Of a DNA stretch of 64,000 nt, positions 40,283-49,368 are shown piece by piece; position 1 is the first letter of the stretch; every line of letters starts with the position of its first letter. The DNA is from Pseudohoeflea sp964511625 (lineage in GTDB: Bacteria > Pseudomonadota > Alphaproteobacteria > Rhizobiales > Rhizobiaceae). The notes under the pieces were generated by a model, which saw only the letters and a program-made list of their open reading frames with translations, did not search any database and had not been told where the DNA came from. The position numbers and the translations under genes are program-made. The stretch covers positions 1 through 64,000 of the forward strand of contig CAZEJG010000005.1 in assembly GCA_964511625.1 (NCBI GenBank), read 5' to 3'.

Positions 40283-41044
40283 TCAACGCAGCGCGTAGAC
40301 CAGACGCTCGACCGTTTCCCGGGCCCGGAAAAATGCCGTGGGAGCGCGCATCAGCCAGAACAGCTTGTTGGCGCGGTAGTCCGCTCGTGTGCCAATGGCC
40401 GTCTGCGGTCTCTTGTCGGGCTCCGGGAAGGCAAACAGCGGCCGCTCGAGGGTGAGCAGAGACTGGTTTCGGGTCCAGGCCCTTTCGAGTTCGGCATCAT
40501 AGGGCAATGTCATCGTCGCCAGGCGGTCGATCATTGCGATCGCCGCCTCGCGCCTGAACAGATAGGCGGCCGCGGACCCCTGAGGTCCGAACAACGTGCG
40601 CCCAAGCCGGTCGCCTTCGCGCGTGGTGAGCCGGGGCCTGAAACCCTCCTTGCGATGCGTGACCAGCCTGACAGCATCGACGTCTTTGTCGATCGCGGCG
40701 GCAATTGCGGCAAGCCGGGGCTTGGTCGTCTCGTCGGCCAGCACATCGTCTTCGAGGATCACGCCCATTTCCGCGCCGGTTTCGACGAAACGTGTGAGCG
40801 CCTTGCGATGGCTCAGATGGCAGCCGATCTCGCCGTCGAGAACCCGCCGGCCGGTGCTGAAGATGAAACGTCGCGTATCGACCACGCTTCGCTCGCCGGC
40901 TTCGAGCTTACGTCCGTCGACGCCTTCCACACGGAGAGGCCGCAGGCCGTGGTGGGTGAGCGATTCGGCGACCATGCTCCACCGGTCGGGAGCGCGATCC
41001 AGATTGATGACGAAAATCGGCGGCAGATCGGGAGCCATCGCCAT
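40283..41044 (-). CDS. Glycosyltransferase family 25 protein
   Basis: A 253-residue GT25 enzyme, the LPS/lipooligosaccharide galactosyltransferase-like family. Motifs: PPIFVINLDRAPDRW at the start, GEIGCHLSHRKAL, and the metal-binding MGVILEDDV. Acceptor unknown; surface polysaccharide or LPS is the family expectation. Its ATG overlaps the argB stop by one base (TGATG), so it is cotranscribed with argB despite an unrelated role. A GTG three bases upstream is also in frame. Confidence 0.85.
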   Translation of the reverse strand: MAMAPDLPPIFVINLDRAPDRWSMVAESLTHHGLRPLRVEGVDGRKLEAGERSVVDTRRFIFSTGRRVLDGEIGCHLSHRKALTRFVETGAEMGVILEDDVLADETTKPRLAAIAAAIDKDVDAVRLVTHRKEGFRPRLTTREGDRLGRTLFGPQGSAAAYLFRREAAIAMIDRLATMTLPYDAELERAWTRNQSLLTLERPLFAFPEPDKRPQTAIGTRADYRANKLFWLMRAPTAFFRARETVERLVYALR

Positions 41045-41940
41045 CACGGGACGATCAGCGTACCGGCGCCGTGTTCGGTGAAGATTTCCAGAAGCACCGC
41101 ATGCGGGGTCTTGCCGTTGAGGATGACCACGCCCTGCACGCCGCGTTCGATGGCGTCGATGCAGGTCTCTACCTTGGGGATCATGCCGCCGGAGATTGTG
41201 CCGTCGGTGATCAGCGCCCTGGCTTCGGCCACCGTCAACTCGTCGATCAGCTTCTTGTCCTTGTCGAGGACTCCCGGCACGTCGGTGAGGAAGAGAAGGC
41301 GCGTCGCCGTCAGCGCGCCGGCGATGGCGCCGGCGAAGGTATCGGCGTTGATGTTGTAGGTGTGTCCGTCATGACCGGGCGCCACCGGCGCGATCACCGG
41401 GATCATCTCCGACTTGGCGAGCAGATCGAGAAGCGTGCGGTCGACCTCTACCGGTTCGCCGACGAAACCGAGATCGAGGATGCGCTCGATGTTGGAATCC
41501 GGGTCGACGACGGTCTTCTTGGCCTTCTCGGCATAGACCATGTTGCCGTCCTTGCCGCACAGGCCTATCGCCCATTCGCCCTCGGCGTTGATCATCCGGA
41601 CGATGTCCTTGTTGATCGAGCCGGCGAGAACCATCTCGACGATTTCCACAGTCTTCTCGTCGGTCACCCGGAGACCGCCCTCGAAGCGGGATTCGATGCC
41701 CATCTTGTTGAGCATGGCAGCAATCTGCGGACCGCCGCCATGGACGACGATCGGATTGACGCCGGACTGCTTGAGAAGCGCGATGTCCTGCGCGAAGGCC
41801 TTGCCGAGCGCCGCATCGCCCATGGCATGGCCACCGTATTTCACCACGATCGTCTTGTTCTCGTAGCGCTGCATGTAGGGCAGGGCTTCAGCCAGGAGCT
41901 GGGCCTGAATGGAGGCCGTGCTTTCGGTGGTGTCGGTCAT
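41044..41940 (-). CDS. argB: Acetylglutamate kinase
   Basis: Phosphorylates N-acetylglutamate in arginine synthesis; feedback-inhibited and PII-regulated in many bacteria. The 298-residue protein shows KTIVVKYGGHAM, IVVHGGGPQIAAML and DTFAGAIAGAL of the amino-acid kinase fold. The N-terminal helix before the kinase core fits the hexameric arginine-sensitive type. ATG 41940 (MTDTTEST) is chosen over an in-frame start at 41985. It follows engB, part of the rpmH-rnpA-yidC-engB-argB group. Confidence 0.96.
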   Translation of the reverse strand: MTDTTESTASIQAQLLAEALPYMQRYENKTIVVKYGGHAMGDAALGKAFAQDIALLKQSGVNPIVVHGGGPQIAAMLNKMGIESRFEGGLRVTDEKTVEIVEMVLAGSINKDIVRMINAEGEWAIGLCGKDGNMVYAEKAKKTVVDPDSNIERILDLGFVGEPVEVDRTLLDLLAKSEMIPVIAPVAPGHDGHTYNINADTFAGAIAGALTATRLLFLTDVPGVLDKDKKLIDELTVAEARALITDGTISGGMIPKVETCIDAIERGVQGVVILNGKTPHAVLLEIFTEHGAGTLIVP

Positions 41941-42019
41941 GTGAAGGGCATCCCGTGGAAGTGTCGGGAAGCTCTTTACCGGCAATCGCCCCGCGCTTCA
42001 ACGCGAAGCGCACGCGTTT

Positions 42020-42691
42020 CTAGCTGATGATCGCCGTCATGATCGCCGCGCGCAATTCGTCCATGCCCTCGCGCTTCTCCGACGATGTGGCGAGGATCAC
42101 GGGATAGGCGGCGGGCCGGCGGGCGATCTTGGCGGCCGTTTCTTCCAGGAGCCGCGGCACGCCTGCGGCCTTGATCTTGTCGGTCTTGGTCAGCACCACC
42201 TGGTAGGAGACGGCCGCCTTGTCGAGAAGCGTCATCACCTCGGCGTCGTTGGCCTTGATGCCGTGGCGGGCGTCGATCAGCAAGTAGACGCGCTTGAGCG
42301 TCGAGCGGCCACGCAGATAGTCGAACACCAGCTTGGTCCAGGCGTCCACCTGATCCTTCGGTGCTTTCGCATAGCCGTAGCCGGGCATGTCGACGAGCGC
42401 CAGCGGCGGCAGGTCGTCGCCAGCGCCGGAATAGCCGTCGGGTACGAAATAGTTCAGTTCCTGCGTGCGGCCCGGCGTGTTGGAGGTCCGCGCCAGTCCC
42501 TTGGCGCCGACCAGCGCGTTGATCAGCGAGGACTTGCCGACGTTCGAACGGCCGGCAAACGCGATCTCCGGCGGGCCTTCCGGCGGCAGGAACTTCAGCG
42601 ACGGCACGCCGCGGATGAAGATCCACGGATAGGGAAAGGGCGGCAGCGCCGCCCCTTCGATCTCGCCGTTCTCTGAAGAGCCGTCAGACAT
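42020..42691 (-). CDS. engB: Ribosome biogenesis GTP-binding protein EngB/YsxC
   Basis: A 223-residue essential GTPase in large-subunit assembly. G1 GRSNVGKSS at 47-55, G2 region NTPGRTQELNYF, G3 DMPGYG, G4 TKTDK and G5 in ATSSEKREG are all visible. It lies three bases after the yidC stop, so it is cotranscribed. Confidence 0.96.
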   Translation of the reverse strand: MSDGSSENGEIEGAALPPFPYPWIFIRGVPSLKFLPPEGPPEIAFAGRSNVGKSSLINALVGAKGLARTSNTPGRTQELNYFVPDGYSGAGDDLPPLALVDMPGYGYAKAPKDQVDAWTKLVFDYLRGRSTLKRVYLLIDARHGIKANDAEVMTLLDKAAVSYQVVLTKTDKIKAAGVPRLLEETAAKIARRPAAYPVILATSSEKREGMDELRAAIMTAIIS

Positions 42692-42694
42692 GGA

Positions 42695-44494
42695 TCAACT
42701 CTCGGCCTTCGGTTTTCGTGAGAACAGGGACTTGAGATTGTCCCACAGCTCGATCTTCACGCCCTGGCGTTTCATGATCACGCCCTGCTGGATCACCGAA
42801 AGCGTGTTGTTCCACGCCCAGTAGATCACCAGACCGGCCGGGAAAGAGGCCAGCATGAAGGTGAAGACCACCGGCATCCAGGTGAAGATCATCGCCTGGG
42901 TGGGGTCCGGCGGGGTCGGGTTCATGCGCATCTGCAGGAACATGGTGACACCCATGATCAGAGGCCAGACGCCGATCATCAGCATGTGGGGAACGTCATA
43001 GGGCAGCAGCCCGAACAGGTTGAACAGCGACGTCGGGTCGGGAGCCGACAGGTCCTGGATCCAGCCGAAAAAGGGCGCGTGCCGCATCTCGATGGTGATG
43101 TAGATGACCTTGTAGAGCGAGAAGAACACCGGGATCTGCAACAGCACCGGCCAGCAGCCGGCCACCGGGTTGATCTTCTCCTCCTTGTAGAGCTGCATCA
43201 TCGCCTGCTGCAGCGCCATGCGGTCGTCGCCGTGCTTCTTCTTCAGTTCCTCCATCTTCGGCTGAACCTTCTTCATGTTCGCCATCGACTTGTAGGACTT
43301 GTTGGCAAGCGGGAAGAAGACGGCCTTGACGAGAATGGTCGTCAGCAGGATCGAGACACCGAAATTGCCGACCATGCGATAGAAGAAGTCGAGCAGCCAG
43401 AACATCGGCTTGGTCAGGAAGTAGAACCAGCCCCAGTCGATCATCAGGTCGAAATTCAGGATGCCGAGCGAGGTGTCGTAATTGTCGATGACCTGGACTT
43501 CCTTGGCGCCGGCGAAGACGCGCGTGGTGGTCGAGGCCGAAGCGCCCGGCGCGACCGAGACGTCTTCGGACTTGAAGTCGGACTGGTAGCGTGCGCGGCC
43601 GTCCTTGAAATAGCCGAAGCGGCTGTCGAAGGTGGTGCCCGGCTGCGGGATCACCGCGGTCGCCCAGTACTTGTCGGTGATGCCGACCCAGCCGCCGGTG
43701 CCCTGGCCGGGGGTCACCGTTCCGTCTTCCTCGACGGTCTTGTACTTGATCTCCTGCAGCCCGTTGTCGCCGGCCACGCCGATCAGACCCTCGTGTAGCA
43801 CGTAGATGCCGGCGGTCTTCGGCTTGAAGTAGCGGGTCACGCGGCCGTAATTGGCGAGCGTCACCGCTTCGCCGGTATTGTTGGTGACCGAATCCTCGTA
43901 GGCGAACATGTAATGATCGTCGACGCTGATGGTGCGCGTGAAGGTCAGGCCGCTGCCGTTGTCCCAGGTCAGCGTGACCGGGCTCGACGGCGACAGCGTG
44001 GTGCCGCCCTGCGCGGTCCATTCGGTGTTCGGGCCGGGAACCTCCTGACCCTCGGTGCCGCTGACATAGCCGACTTCCGCGAAATAGCCGAGGTCGGTGG
44101 CGGCCGGGCTCAACAGGGTGATGATCGGGCTCGAGGGGTCGACTTCCTCGTGATACTCCTTCAGCCGCAGATCGTCGATCCGGGCCCCGGCGAGGTTGAT
44201 CGAGCCGGTCAGGGCCGGGGTGTCGATGGTGATGCGCGAGCCGCTCGAGACCGCTTCCTCGCGGGTGGCCGGCTGGGTGGCTGCCGCATCGCTCGGCGTC
44301 GCCGTGCCGGAGGTCGTGGCCGAGGGGATGGCGGGATCGGAGTTCGAGGTCGCCTGTTCGGCGCTCACCGTCTGCTCCTGCCTGGTCGCAGCCGCCTCCC
44401 GCTCCATCTTCGGGCTGACGTAAAAGAACTGCCAGGCGACCAGCACAATGATCGAGAGGCCGATCGCCACCATGTAGTTGCGGTTGTTTTCCAT
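42695..44494 (-). CDS. yidC: Membrane protein insertase YidC
   Basis: Inserts and folds inner-membrane proteins alone or with SecYEG. The 599-residue protein has an N-terminal anchor (NNRNYMVAIGLSIIVLVAWQFFYVSP), a large periplasmic P1 beta-sandwich preceded by a Thr/Ala/Ser-rich linker, and the C-terminal five-helix insertase core beginning near FGVSILLTTILVKAVFFPLANKSY, with the coiled hairpin KVQPKMEELKKKHGDDR. ATG 44494 overlaps the rnpA stop (TGATG). Confidence 0.97.
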   Translation of the reverse strand: MENNRNYMVAIGLSIIVLVAWQFFYVSPKMEREAAATRQEQTVSAEQATSNSDPAIPSATTSGTATPSDAAATQPATREEAVSSGSRITIDTPALTGSINLAGARIDDLRLKEYHEEVDPSSPIITLLSPAATDLGYFAEVGYVSGTEGQEVPGPNTEWTAQGGTTLSPSSPVTLTWDNGSGLTFTRTISVDDHYMFAYEDSVTNNTGEAVTLANYGRVTRYFKPKTAGIYVLHEGLIGVAGDNGLQEIKYKTVEEDGTVTPGQGTGGWVGITDKYWATAVIPQPGTTFDSRFGYFKDGRARYQSDFKSEDVSVAPGASASTTTRVFAGAKEVQVIDNYDTSLGILNFDLMIDWGWFYFLTKPMFWLLDFFYRMVGNFGVSILLTTILVKAVFFPLANKSYKSMANMKKVQPKMEELKKKHGDDRMALQQAMMQLYKEEKINPVAGCWPVLLQIPVFFSLYKVIYITIEMRHAPFFGWIQDLSAPDPTSLFNLFGLLPYDVPHMLMIGVWPLIMGVTMFLQMRMNPTPPDPTQAMIFTWMPVVFTFMLASFPAGLVIYWAWNNTLSVIQQGVIMKRQGVKIELWDNLKSLFSRKPKAES

Positions 44495-44931
44495 CAATTC
44501 GTCCCGGGCGCCTGGGCGGTGTCTGCCGGCGCGTTAGCGTTTTGTTTTCGCCCCGTCCCCTGGACCGGGTTCGAAATCTTCCTGTGGCCCTCGGCCATGC
44601 GTGCGGCGAAGGCGCGGCCGATAGCGTCGAAAGGCGCCGACAGCGTCTCGCGCCGCGCGACAAGCACATAATCGTGACCGGGCCGGAATGAAACCCCCTC
44701 CGCGAGTCTGACGATCTCGCGTAGCCGTCGACGCATGCGATTTCGCTCCACCGCGTTGCCCTGCTTGCGGGTCACGGTGTAGCCGACGCGCGGCGTGGCA
44801 TCCGGTTCGTCACGATCGATCATTTCGAGGAGGAAATAGGGGCCGCGCAGCCGCAGACCTTTCTGCGCACGCAAAAAATCCGGTCGGCTTTTCAGCCGCC
44901 CGGGTTCTGTCTTGCGGGTCAGGTTCGTCAC
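44494..44931 (-). CDS. rnpA: Ribonuclease P protein component
   Basis: Protein cofactor of RNase P, which matures tRNA 5' ends. The RNR motif RNRMRRRLRE is at 63-72, with SRPDFLRAQKG and the FVV-like core before it. Length 145 residues with an extended, low-complexity C-terminus. The start is GTG 44931 (GTGACGAACCTG); a short ATG frame upstream stops almost at once. It follows rpmH by 32 bases and overlaps yidC. Confidence 0.93.
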   Translation of the reverse strand: MTNLTRKTEPGRLKSRPDFLRAQKGLRLRGPYFLLEMIDRDEPDATPRVGYTVTRKQGNAVERNRMRRRLREIVRLAEGVSFRPGHDYVLVARRETLSAPFDAIGRAFAARMAEGHRKISNPVQGTGRKQNANAPADTAQAPGTN

Positions 44932-44963
44932 GTGACCCCCATGAATTCGGGTCTTCCCGGACT

Positions 44964-45101
44964 TTAAGCCGAGAGACGCGAGCGACCGCGATTACGGCGG
45001 GCGGCGATGACCTTGCGGCCGCCGACCTTGGCCATGCGGGCACGGAAACCGTGGCGGCGCTTGCGGACAAGCTTGGAGGGTTGGTAAGTGCGCTTCGTCA
45101 T
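44964..45101 (-). CDS. rpmH: Ribosomal protein bL34
   Basis: A 45-residue basic protein, MTKRTYQPSKLVRKRRHGFR and on to GGRKVIAARRNRGRSRLSA, the nearly invariant bL34 sequence. It is the first gene of the rpmH-rnpA-yidC-engB-argB-GT25 string, the widely conserved order found near replication origins in many bacteria though not always so in rhizobia. ATG 45101 lies in an AT-rich leader. Confidence 0.97.
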   Translation of the reverse strand: MTKRTYQPSKLVRKRRHGFRARMAKVGGRKVIAARRNRGRSRLSA

Positions 45102-45444
45102 TTATTTAAATTACCGCGGTGTGCGGCCCTTCTTGGAACTGTCGCTTTTAAGGCTGTTCGATTGCCGGCGCTCGCGCTGTTTTGACGCAAGCCGATCCCG
45201 GAAACGTGGGGCTTATAGGCGAGAAGCGGGCGAAAAGTCAATCCGGCCCCTCCGGTGTCATCATGCGGCATCCGAGGAGAGGACGAATGGCGCCTTCACG
45301 CCGATGTGACAATATCCGTGATCAGCCTCACGAAGCTTTTCAGAAAACGCTGTTCTTCGTCATTGGCGTTTTGCCGGGGCAAACGCTACCTTCCTGCCGA
45401 ACTCGCGATCGGGAAGCACCGGCCCGGGAAACACAGGAATGACG
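45102..45444. other. 343-base intergenic region between rpmH and the TVP38 gene
   Basis: Holds the rpmH promoter at 45212-45241 on the minus strand and a leader of about 100 bases for rpmH. The remainder toward the TVP38-family gene shows no convincing open frame with family similarity and no strong hairpin; ACAGGA at 45433-45438 is the ribosome binding site of the plus-strand gene. Confidence 0.6.
45212..45241 (-). promoter_or_regulatory. Candidate promoter of the rpmH operon
   Basis: On the minus strand TTGACT (45241-45236) and TATAAG (45217-45212) are 18 bases apart, each one mismatch from consensus. It lies 111 bases before the rpmH start, fitting a strong ribosomal-protein promoter. Confidence 0.6.
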
Positions 45445-46230
45445 ATGGCAGACGGTTACACGCAAGACGGCAAGGCGCCGCGCGAAGGGGACGAGGTTCG
45501 TCCTGCGCCCGCCTGGCGTCGGTATCTGCCCATCCTCGTCATCGTGGCGGGATTGGCGGCGGGCTATGCGGCAGGCCTCCACCACTATCTTTCGCTCTCG
45601 GTCCTTGCCGAGCGCCGTGACAGCCTGGTCGCCTTCGTGGACGGCAATTTCGTTCTGTCTCTCGCGGCCTACTTCATCCTTTATGTGCTGGCGGTCGCCT
45701 TTTCGTTTCCCGCCGCGTCCGTGCTCACCATTTTCGGCGGCTTTCTCTTCGGTTGGCTCATCGGCGGTATCCTCACCGCCTTCGCCGCCACCATCGGCGC
45801 GTCGGCGGTCTTCCTCGCCGCCCGTTCGGCTTTCGGCGATGTGTTGCGCCGCAAGGCCGGCGGCTTTCTCGATCGCCTGGCGGACGGGTTCAAGGAGGAT
45901 GCGCTGAGCTATCTCTTCGTCCTGCGTCTGGCGCCGGTCTTCCCCTTCTTCGTCGTCAACATTGCCCCCGCCTTCTTTGGCGTGCCGCTGAGGGCCTATG
46001 TAATCGCTACCTTCTTCGGCATCCTGCCCGGCACCTTCGCCTATTCCTGGCTCGGGCAGGGGGTCGATAGCGTCCTGGTGGCCGCGGGCGAGGCAGGACG
46101 GGATATCGAGATCGGCGATCTCGTCACGCCCCAGATCACAATCGCCTTTGTCGTGCTGGCACTGGTCGCCGCCATCCCGCCCGTGCTACGCAGGCTGCGG
46201 CGCGGCGCCGGGACGACCGGGACGAAATGA
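45445..46230 (+). CDS. TVP38/TMEM64-family membrane protein
   Basis: A 261-residue inner-membrane protein of the SNARE-associated/DedA-like superfamily. About six hydrophobic segments surround the core FSFPAASVLTIFGGFLFGWLIGG and the motif VLRLAPVFPFFVVNIAPAFFGVPL, the TVP38 counterpart of the DedA F/YxRxxP loop. Distant homologues move lipids or lipid carriers; the substrate here is unknown. ATG 45445 has AGGA six bases upstream and is preferred to ATG 45439, which would sit on the ribosome binding site. The MerA-like flavoprotein gene follows after 22 bases. Confidence 0.85.
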   Translation: MADGYTQDGKAPREGDEVRPAPAWRRYLPILVIVAGLAAGYAAGLHHYLSLSVLAERRDSLVAFVDGNFVLSLAAYFILYVLAVAFSFPAASVLTIFGGFLFGWLIGGILTAFAATIGASAVFLAARSAFGDVLRRKAGGFLDRLADGFKEDALSYLFVLRLAPVFPFFVVNIAPAFFGVPLRAYVIATFFGILPGTFAYSWLGQGVDSVLVAAGEAGRDIEIGDLVTPQITIAFVVLALVAAIPPVLRRLRRGAGTTGTK

Positions 46231-46252
46231 GCGGCCGCCCCGGAGGGATTTC

Positions 46253-47686
46253 ATGACCGAACGCCTGACACCCGATATCTGCGTCATCGGCGCCGGCTCC
46301 GGCGGCCTGACGGTCGCTGCGGCCGCTGCGGCCTTCGGCGTCAGCGTCGTCCTCATCGAGAAGCACCGCATGGGCGGCGACTGCCTCAACTACGGCTGCG
46401 TTCCCTCCAAGGCGCTCATCGCCGCCGCCAAACACGTCAACGCGGTGGCCGAGGCGCCGACATTCGGCATCGATGCCGGGCTCCCCATGGTCGATTTTCA
46501 GCGCGTGCACGATCATGTCCACGAGGTGATTGCCGCCATTCAGCCCAATGATTCGGTCGAACGTTTCCGCGCTATGGGTGTGAAGGTCATCGAGGCGGAG
46601 GGCCGCTTCATCGACCGCCGCCGGGTAATTGCCGGCGACTACGAGATCTCCGCGCGCCGTTATGTGGTCGCCGCCGGCTCCTCGCCACTCGTGCCGCCCA
46701 TCCCGGGCCTCGACACCGTCGACTATCTCACCAACGAAACGCTGTTCGATCTCAGGAAGGGGCCGAAACACCTGCTCGTTATCGGTGGCGGTCCCATCGG
46801 CATGGAAATGGCCCAGGCCCACCGTCGTCTCGGTGCCGAGGTCACCGTCATCGAGGGCGGGCGGGCGCTCGGCAAGGAGGATCCCGAGCTCGCGGCCATC
46901 GTGCTCGACCGCATGCGCGCCGAGGGCGTGACCATCCACGAGAACGTCAAGGTGGTGCAGGCGGCCAAGTCGGGTCGCTGGCAGGTCAAGGTCACCTGCG
47001 AGCGCGACGAGGGCGGTACCTTCGAGGTGGCGGGCAGCCATCTGCTCGTCGCCACCGGCCGCAAGCCCAATGTAGACGGGCTCGGTCTCGACAATGCCGG
47101 CATCAAGTACGACCGGACCGGCATCAAGGTCGGCGCCGACCTGCAGACATCCAACAAGCGGGTCATGGCGATCGGCGACATCGCCGGCGGCCTGCAGTTC
47201 ACCCATGTGGCCGGCTATCACGCCGGTATAGCCATCCAGAAGATCCTCTTCCGCCTGCCTGCCAGGGAAGACAGGGCGATCATCCCCCGCGCCACCTTCA
47301 CTGATCCCGAACTCGCCCATGTCGGTCTCGACGAGGCGGCCGCCCGCAAGAAGCACGGCAAGAAGATTTCGGTGTTGCGCTGGCCCTATGTCGAGAACGA
47401 CCGCGCCCAGGCCGAGCGCCGCACTCAGGGCATGATCAAGGTGATCGCCGACCGCAAGGCGCGCATTCTGGGCGCCTCCATCGTCGGATCCGGCGCCGGC
47501 GAGATGATCAACATCTGGGCGCTGGCGGTCTACAAGGGCATGAATCTCGGCGAGATGCGCTCCTATGTGGCCCCGTACCCGACCATGAGCGAGATTGGAA
47601 AACGCGCCGCCGTATCCTATTATGCGCCGATGGCGCGCAAGTCCTGGGTGCGTTCGCTCGTCCGGTTCCTGCGGCGCTTCGGCTGA
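46253..47686 (+). CDS. MerA-like FAD-dependent disulfide oxidoreductase (not a true mercuric reductase)
   Basis: A 477-residue class I pyridine nucleotide-disulfide oxidoreductase: FAD-binding CVIGAGSGGLTVA, redox pair C44/C49 in GGDCLNYGCVPSK, NAD(P)-binding LVIGGGPIGMEMA, and VMAIGDIAGG. In the C-terminal dimer domain APYPTMSE has Tyr where dihydrolipoamide and glutathione reductases have the catalytic His, as MerA does, but the C-terminal Cys pair and the N-terminal metal-binding domain of MerA are missing. Its substrate is therefore unknown. It sits between the TVP38 gene and a histidine kinase gene in one close-spaced unit; TVP38 and this flavoprotein type are often neighbours or fused. 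Confidence 0.85.
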   Translation: MTERLTPDICVIGAGSGGLTVAAAAAAFGVSVVLIEKHRMGGDCLNYGCVPSKALIAAAKHVNAVAEAPTFGIDAGLPMVDFQRVHDHVHEVIAAIQPNDSVERFRAMGVKVIEAEGRFIDRRRVIAGDYEISARRYVVAAGSSPLVPPIPGLDTVDYLTNETLFDLRKGPKHLLVIGGGPIGMEMAQAHRRLGAEVTVIEGGRALGKEDPELAAIVLDRMRAEGVTIHENVKVVQAAKSGRWQVKVTCERDEGGTFEVAGSHLLVATGRKPNVDGLGLDNAGIKYDRTGIKVGADLQTSNKRVMAIGDIAGGLQFTHVAGYHAGIAIQKILFRLPAREDRAIIPRATFTDPELAHVGLDEAAARKKHGKKISVLRWPYVENDRAQAERRTQGMIKVIADRKARILGASIVGSGAGEMINIWALAVYKGMNLGEMRSYVAPYPTMSEIGKRAAVSYYAPMARKSWVRSLVRFLRRFG

Positions 47687-47708
47687 TTGTCTGCCGCGGG
47701 GAGTGACG

Positions 47709-49229
47709 ATGCACAACAGAGCGGCGGATGAAGAGGCGGCCAGCGGCGCGCCTGCCGATCACCCGGGCGAGCCGATTGCTGCGGTCGATCCCGGCCAGCC
47801 GGCGCTGATCCGCGGGCTGTCGACCAAGCTTCTCTGGCTCACCATCCTCTTCGTCATGATCGCCGAGGTGCTGATCTTCGTCCCCTCGGTCGCCAACACC
47901 CGCATGCGCTGGCTGCAGGACCGGCTCAACACGGCAGCCGCTGCCAGCGTCGTCATCGACGGCCTGCAGGAGATGCGTCTGCCGCAGCCGATCCGCGAGG
48001 ACACGCTGATGGCGACCGGCACCAAGGCGATTGCGCTGAGGAAGGACGGCATGTCGCGCATGCTGGTCTCCTCCGACATGCCGCCCGAGGTCACCCACCA
48101 GTACGATCTCTCCGCCGTCACGCCGGTGGAAGCGGTGGTCGACGCCTTCGACGAGTTGCTTTTCGGCGGCAACCGCATCATCCGGGTCTATGGTCCCGTG
48201 GGCGGAAATCCCGAGATGGTGATCGACGTCGTGCTCGAGGACGCGCCGCTGCGCCAGGCCATGCTCGACTATGCGCGCAACATCTTCCTGCTGTCGGTGC
48301 TCATTTCCGTCATCACTGCCGGTCTCGTCTTCTTTTCGATCAACCGCATGCTCATCCGTCCCATCCGGCGCATGACGCACAACATGCAGGAATTTTCCGC
48401 CGATCCGGAAAATCCCGCCCGCATCATAGCGCCGCGCCCGGTCGACGACGAACTGGGAGTCGCCGAGCAGCATCTGGCGCGCATGCAGGGGCAATTGCAG
48501 TCCACCCTGCGCCAGCAGCGCCATCTCGCCGATCTCGGTCTCGCCGTCTCCAAGATCAACCACGACATGCGCAACATCCTCTCGTCCGCGCAGCTCGTCT
48601 CCGACCGTCTGGCCACTCTCGCCGATCCGATGGTCAAGATGCTGGCGCCGAAGCTCCTGCGCGCCATCGACCGCGCTGTGGCCTATTCCGGCGAGGTGCT
48701 GGCCTACGGCAACGCGCGCGAGGCCGAGCCGCGTCGCCGCTTCATCAATCTCAATGCGCTTGCGGGCGAGGTGCGCGAGATCCTCGCCGAGGAAGCCGGC
48801 AGCGCCATCGAGTTCGTCATCGAGATCGAGCCGGGGCTGGAAGTGGAGGCCGATTCCGAGCAGATCTTCCGGGTGCTCTACAATTTGAGCCGCAACGCCG
48901 TGGAGGCGCTGAAATCCGATCTCGACGGCGATGCCACGCTGGTACGCCGCGTCACCATCGCCGCCGTCCGCCGTGACGGGCTGGTCGAGATCCTCGTCGC
49001 CGATACCGGTCCTGGCATGCCGGAGAAGGCGCGTGAGAACATCTTCCAGCCCTTCCGGGGCGCGGCGCGTTCGGGTGGCACCGGCCTCGGTCTCGCCATC
49101 GCCCGCGAACTCGTCGTCGCCCATGGTGGCAGCATCGCGCTCGCCGATGCCGCCGCACCCGGCACCACCTTCCGCATCGAACTCCCCGACCAGACGATGC
49201 CGGCCACCCGCTACCGCGCTCTCGGCTGA
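47709..49229 (+). CDS. Sensor histidine kinase without adjacent response regulator
   Basis: A 506-residue membrane kinase with transmembrane segments at about 39-61 and 191-213 enclosing a 130-residue periplasmic sensor, then a HAMP linker (INRMLIRPIRRMTHNMQEF). The dimerisation helix has His285 in SKINHDMRNILSSAQL, and the ATPase shows NLSRNAVEAL, ADTGPGMP and GGTGLGLAI. The NHDMRN type of H-box belongs to HisKA kinases related to NtrB-like families. ATG 47709 is 22 bases after the flavoprotein gene, so it ends the TVP38-flavoprotein-kinase unit. No regulator gene is adjacent. Confidence 0.88.
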   Translation: MHNRAADEEAASGAPADHPGEPIAAVDPGQPALIRGLSTKLLWLTILFVMIAEVLIFVPSVANTRMRWLQDRLNTAAAASVVIDGLQEMRLPQPIREDTLMATGTKAIALRKDGMSRMLVSSDMPPEVTHQYDLSAVTPVEAVVDAFDELLFGGNRIIRVYGPVGGNPEMVIDVVLEDAPLRQAMLDYARNIFLLSVLISVITAGLVFFSINRMLIRPIRRMTHNMQEFSADPENPARIIAPRPVDDELGVAEQHLARMQGQLQSTLRQQRHLADLGLAVSKINHDMRNILSSAQLVSDRLATLADPMVKMLAPKLLRAIDRAVAYSGEVLAYGNAREAEPRRRFINLNALAGEVREILAEEAGSAIEFVIEIEPGLEVEADSEQIFRVLYNLSRNAVEALKSDLDGDATLVRRVTIAAVRRDGLVEILVADTGPGMPEKARENIFQPFRGAARSGGTGLGLAIARELVVAHGGSIALADAAAPGTTFRIELPDQTMPATRYRALG

Positions 49230-49368
49230 ACGCCCGGAGGCTTGCTTGACGATCCGTTGCGCGACCTGTCGGAAAAAAGGAAAACCCCTCTTGCATTCGT
49301 TTCCGCAAGCGGTTAGGTGAACGCCTCGCAAGTCGAAGGCCGCTTCACCGGCCCACACGGCCTGCCGC

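Noticed and set aside
46253..47686. Naming the flavoprotein mercuric reductase (MerA)
   Set aside because: The C-terminal cysteine pair and N-terminal metal-binding domain are absent and no other mer gene is near.
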